The notes below the pieces were generated by a model. That model was not told where the DNA came from. It saw only the letters and a program-made list of their open reading frames with translations, and ran no database searches. Below are positions 5,895-8,203 of a stretch of DNA of 8,203 bases, piece by piece. Source of the stretch: Flavobacteriales bacterium (GTDB lineage: Bacteria; Bacteroidota; Bacteroidia; Flavobacteriales; Flavobacteriaceae); assembly GCA_011525065.1 (NCBI GenBank), contig WTIY01000282.1, positions 1 through 8,203 of the forward strand, read 5' to 3'. A program made the position numbers and the translations under genes. Each line of letters opens with the position of its first letter. Positions within the stretch are counted from its first letter, which is position 1.

Positions 5895-6984
5895 GCACAT
5901 AACACCCTGATTGAGACAGAACATAGCCCCCCATCTCGAGATACAGAAGTTCGCTTTGAAGGGTCCCTAACTTAAATTTTAGGTCTTTTGCCAGAGCGTC
6001 AACATGAATATAAGGCTGGTCATTTATGACTCTTACCAGCTGCCTTTGTTGCTGATTAAGGCCTGAGTGTTGCGCAGGCGACTGATTCAAACTCCAGCCC
6101 ATCACCCTGATCATGTCTGCAGCATTAGTCAGCAGATGCGCGGCATGATTCTTAATTAAATCATTACACCCGCTATTGGTGCTTTGATAGGGATGGCCTG
6201 GAACAGCAAAAACTTCACGGTCGTAGGCATTGGCAAATTGAGCGGTAATCAAACTGCCCCCCTTGGCGCCAGATTCGATCACTACAGTTGCCGAGGTCAG
6301 ACCAGCAATAATTCGATTTCTCTGCAAAAAATTACTGGGGTGAAATTCTGATTGAGTCCAAAACTCGGTCAGTAGCGCCCCGTTTTGAACAATACACTCG
6401 GCCAATTGGGCGTGACTTTTAGGGTAAACACGGTCGATGCCATGGGCTAAACATGCCAAAGTATTAAGGCCCAAATCCAGTGCTGTTCGATGAGCTGTAA
6501 CATCAATGCCATAGGCCAAGCCCGAAACGATAACCGGGTTGAGCGGGGCCAACTCCTTAATGAGTTCACGACAAAATTCAACACCGTATTTGCTCGGCTT
6601 TCGGGTACCTACCACACCGATAAAGATTTGATTTTTTGGCCATGACCCGCGCATCATAAGCCCCATTGGTGCGTCAGGGCATTCCCCGAGCAATTCAGGA
6701 TAGTTCTCTTGTCCGTAATGGGTTAAATCAACCCCTTTAGCAGCCATAAAGGCCTGTTCCTTTTGGGCGCGAAGATGATTGTCTTGACTCCGGTAAGTGT
6801 GACCTATCGCTTGACGTAAATTCTCGACTTTATCGTGCTGCAGGCCTGCAGCCTTTTTGTTGTCAAAATCGAATAATGCATTGATTCCTCCGTATTGATC
6901 TGCTAATTTTTTAGCAGAGATTGCCCCAATACCAGGGGTGTTGCTCAAAGCACTGAGCTTTTTGAGCACAGCCAGTTGTTTCAT
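5785..6984 (-). CDS. dprA: DNA-processing protein DprA (Smf)
   Basis: DprA binds single-stranded DNA entering the cell during natural transformation, protects it and loads RecA. From the ATG at 6984 the protein has 399 residues. An N-terminal helix-hairpin-helix region (NTPGIGAISAKKLADQYGG, 15-33) is followed by the Rossmann-like core: GVVGTRKPSKYG at 123-134, SGLAYGIDVTAHRTAL at 154-169, FLQRNRIIAGL at 219-229, ESGAKGGSLITAQFA at 237-251 and FAVPGHP at 259-265. A C-terminal winged-helix domain (about 310-364) ends at GGYVLSQSGCYVLS. Residues about 364-399 are a proline- and arginine-rich tail encoded opposite the end of trpS and unlike the family. A TTG at 7023 in frame would add 13 residues, but the ATG gives a normal N-terminus. 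A weak -7-like TATCTTG on the minus strand (7027-7021) fits transcription starting just upstream of that ATG. Confidence 0.95.
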   Translation of the reverse strand: MKQLAVLKKLSALSNTPGIGAISAKKLADQYGGINALFDFDNKKAAGLQHDKVENLRQAIGHTYRSQDNHLRAQKEQAFMAAKGVDLTHYGQENYPELLGECPDAPMGLMMRGSWPKNQIFIGVVGTRKPSKYGVEFCRELIKELAPLNPVIVSGLAYGIDVTAHRTALDLGLNTLACLAHGIDRVYPKSHAQLAECIVQNGALLTEFWTQSEFHPSNFLQRNRIIAGLTSATVVIESGAKGGSLITAQFANAYDREVFAVPGHPYQSTNSGCNDLIKNHAAHLLTNAADMIRVMGWSLNQSPAQHSGLNQQQRQLVRVINDQPYIHVDALAKDLKFKLGTLQSELLYLEMGGYVLSQSGCYVLSNRGVRALESSPPLPQPEPSLRQRLKVDRAHQYSE

Positions 6985-7030
6985 AATGTATGTAGACGGT
7001 TTATGCCGGAGAGTCGTCCTCAAGATAAGA

Positions 7031-7045
7031 TTTTAATTGTTAAAA
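7031..7045. repeat. Short AT-rich inverted repeat between dprA and the SPOR gene
   Basis: TTTTAA (7031-7036) and TTAAAA (7040-7045) form a six-base-pair inverted repeat around a three-base centre in the divergent promoter region. It could be an operator for either gene, but six A/T pairs arise easily by chance in such a region, so the call is tentative. Confidence 0.2.
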
Positions 7046-7062
7046 ATAAATGGGCTGTGGGG

Positions 7063-7093
7063 TTGATTGCCGTTGAAAAAAAAATTAAGTTTG
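7063..7093 (+). promoter_or_regulatory. Putative promoter of the HU-CCDC81/SPOR gene
   Basis: TTG at 7063-7065 and TAAGTTTG at 7086-7093 are separated by 20 bases. Both elements match the Bacteroidota primary promoter (TTG at -33, TAnnTTTG at -7) perfectly, making this the best such match I found in the window. The -7 box ends only five bases before the ATG at 7099, so transcription should begin at or next to the start codon and the mRNA is probably leaderless. Confidence 0.55.
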
Positions 7094-7098
7094 TTTAG

Positions 7099-8001
7099 AT
7101 GGAAGTCTTCAACCACATTAAACAACTTTTATACCGATACGACTGTGTGATTTTACCCGGTTTTGGGGCATTCATTACTAGAGGGCACAGTGCGTCCTTG
7201 CAGGCTGATGGAACCTTGATTCCTCCAGGAAAAAGTGTGTTTTTCAACCGACAACTACAAACCAATGACGGTCTACTGGCCCATCATCTGGCCCACTCAG
7301 AGGGGATCACCTATGCGCTAGCCTTAGAAAAATTGCGGGTATTCAGCAGCCAACTGTTTGATGGGTTGCAAAAGGGGGAAACCATCGATTGCGATCCTTT
7401 AGGCCATTTTGAAGTTCAAGAACGAGGCGCGCTCCGTTTTAAACCTGCGGATCGACTCAACTTAGCTGCTCAATCTTTTGGATTAATGCCGGTGTTAACC
7501 CATGTGGTGGCCAGGGACGCAAAAGAAACGACGGTCATTCCAATTCAACGGGCCAAAGAAGTTTCTAAAGTCATTTGGCGCTATGCTGCGGTTGGATTGA
7601 TTGCCTTGAGCCTTGGTGGTTTCGGGGCGACTTATCGATACAATGAGTCTGTAATGGCTTACAATCAAGAGCTCGAATCACAAGCTCAAGCCTATGTTAT
7701 GGAGCAGATACAAGAGGCTACATTCACACCGGTCATGGACCCCACAACCATCGCTTTATCTGTTCAACCTGCACAAGGGCCATATCACCTAGTGGCAGGC
7801 GCATTTCGGATTGCTGAAAATGCTTCTCGACAAGTCAATCAGCTCAAGTCTAAAGGCTACTCGGCCAGAATCATCGGTCAAAATAAATTCGGACTGCATC
7901 AGGTCGTATTCGCTTCTTATGAAGATCGCAATCATGCGCTAAAGGCCCTTAAACAAATACGAGCCGTCGAAAATCCTGAGGCTTGGCTCTTAATCAAATA
8001 A
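7099..8001 (+). CDS. HU-CCDC81 and SPOR domain-containing protein
   Basis: The 300-residue protein combines three parts. Residues about 1-135 are two HU-like domains of the bacterial CCDC81 type, with the typical opening LLYRYDCVILPGFGAFITR at 10-28 and the second domain around DCDPLGHFEVQERGALRF (97-114). One membrane helix lies at about 158-177 (VIWRYAAVGLIALSLGGFGA). Residues about 227-299 are a SPOR domain, which in other bacteria binds denuded peptidoglycan glycan strands at the division site. The topology therefore places the HU-like part in the cytoplasm and SPOR in the periplasm. The actual role is not established; a link between a cytoplasmic partner and the septal cell wall is inference. 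The ATG at 7099 gives the standard N-terminus and lies five bases after a strong promoter. The thioesterase gene starts 16 bases after the stop codon, so the two are probably one operon. I recall similar dprA-SPOR-thioesterase neighbourhoods in Flavobacteriia. Confidence 0.92.
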   Translation: MEVFNHIKQLLYRYDCVILPGFGAFITRGHSASLQADGTLIPPGKSVFFNRQLQTNDGLLAHHLAHSEGITYALALEKLRVFSSQLFDGLQKGETIDCDPLGHFEVQERGALRFKPADRLNLAAQSFGLMPVLTHVVARDAKETTVIPIQRAKEVSKVIWRYAAVGLIALSLGGFGATYRYNESVMAYNQELESQAQAYVMEQIQEATFTPVMDPTTIALSVQPAQGPYHLVAGAFRIAENASRQVNQLKSKGYSARIIGQNKFGLHQVVFASYEDRNHALKALKQIRAVENPEAWLLIK

Positions 8002-8017
8002 GCCACTACACTTTCTT

Positions 8018-8203
8018 ATGAGCCCAAGAACCCCATCAGAGTCCAGAACGACATTGACAGATTTGGTTCTTCCTAGCGAAACCAATCCCATAGGGAATAT
8101 GTTCGGAGGAGAGCTGTTGGCACGAATGGACCGTGCAGCAAGCATCGCAGCCCGCCGGCATTGTCGTCAAATTGTGGTCACTGTATCGGCTGTCTCTTAT
8201 ACA
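8018..8203 (+). CDS. Acyl-CoA thioesterase, N-terminal part (3' end outside window)
   Basis: This is the first 57 or so genomic codons of a hotdog-fold acyl-CoA thioesterase, which hydrolyses acyl-CoA to free fatty acid and CoA. The ATG at 8018 starts MSPRTPSESRTTLTDLVLPS. The family core follows as SETNPIGNMFGGELLARMDRAASIAARRH, where the N-x-x-GNMFGGE-x-L-x-x-MD pattern carries the catalytic asparagine/aspartate region of YciA/ACOT-type enzymes. After IVVTVS, homologues usually continue with a valine. Here the codon begins with the genomic G at 8189 and then runs into the adapter-like bases 8190-8203, so the apparent final residues AVSYT should be ignored. The gene probably shares a transcript with the SPOR gene 16 bases upstream. 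Family assignment is firm despite the short length; chain-length specificity cannot be judged. Confidence 0.88.
   Translation, partial: MSPRTPSESRTTLTDLVLPSETNPIGNMFGGELLARMDRAASIAARRHCRQIVVTVSAVSYT
8190..8203. other. Probable Tn5/Nextera adapter sequence at the contig end
   Basis: The last 14 bases, CTGTCTCTTATACA, are identical to the first 14 of the mosaic-end adapter CTGTCTCTTATACACATCT used in Tn5 tagmentation libraries. The match lies exactly at the window edge and begins where the thioesterase sequence stops resembling its family. This is most likely untrimmed adapter and not genome. Confidence 0.85.

Noticed and set aside
6985..7023. In-frame TTG start extending DprA by 13 residues
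   Set aside because: The ATG at 6984 gives a normal DprA N-terminus and the only -7-like box for this strand lies at or just downstream of the TTG.

Overview
The window reads as a chromosomal segment of a Bacteroidota genome, most likely a Flavobacteriia-type organism. Four things suggest this. RecA carries a Bacteroidota-type sequence. The HU-CCDC81/SPOR fusion protein is, as far as I know, confined to this phylum. An ECF sigma factor is paired with a PorT-like barrel protein. Several start codons are preceded by TAnnTTTG boxes, the -7 element of the Bacteroidota housekeeping sigma factor, with no obvious Shine-Dalgarno sequences. The genes are mostly housekeeping. No tRNA, rRNA, CRISPR array, insertion sequence or phage gene is visible, and no gap between genes exceeds about 115 bases.

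Layout. Bases 1-764 hold the 3' part of an isoaspartyl peptidase/L-asparaginase gene that runs off the left edge. A hairpin and a promoter follow, then recA (851-1858). Next is a two-gene ECF unit (about 1873-4037). It has an ECF-type promoter, an ECF sigma factor gene (1966-2511) and, 5 bases later, a gene for a 506-residue protein. That protein has a short cytosolic N-terminus, one inner-membrane helix, a low-complexity periplasmic linker of about 200 residues and a C-terminal outer-membrane beta-barrel. This is the layout of the dual membrane-spanning anti-sigma factors (Dma) known from Bacteroides, and it is the most interesting system here: one polypeptide could carry a signal from the outer membrane to a sigma factor in the cytoplasm.

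An acyltransferase gene (minus strand, 4127-4852) and trpS (plus, 4923-5894) diverge from a 70-base region. dprA (minus, 5785-6984) converges on trpS and overlaps its 3' end by 110 bases. Divergent from dprA is a gene for an HU-CCDC81/SPOR protein (7099-8001), followed after 16 bases by the start of an acyl-CoA thioesterase gene (8018 to the right edge). RecA and DprA both act in recombination, DprA by loading RecA onto incoming single-stranded DNA. They are not in one operon here.

Quality notes. The last 14 bases (8190-8203) are identical to the start of the Tn5/Nextera mosaic-end adapter, so the right edge is probably a contig end with untrimmed adapter and the last codons of the thioesterase are not genomic. 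The sigma factor gene has no in-frame ATG: either it starts at TTG or one base is missing from a run of five A just upstream.
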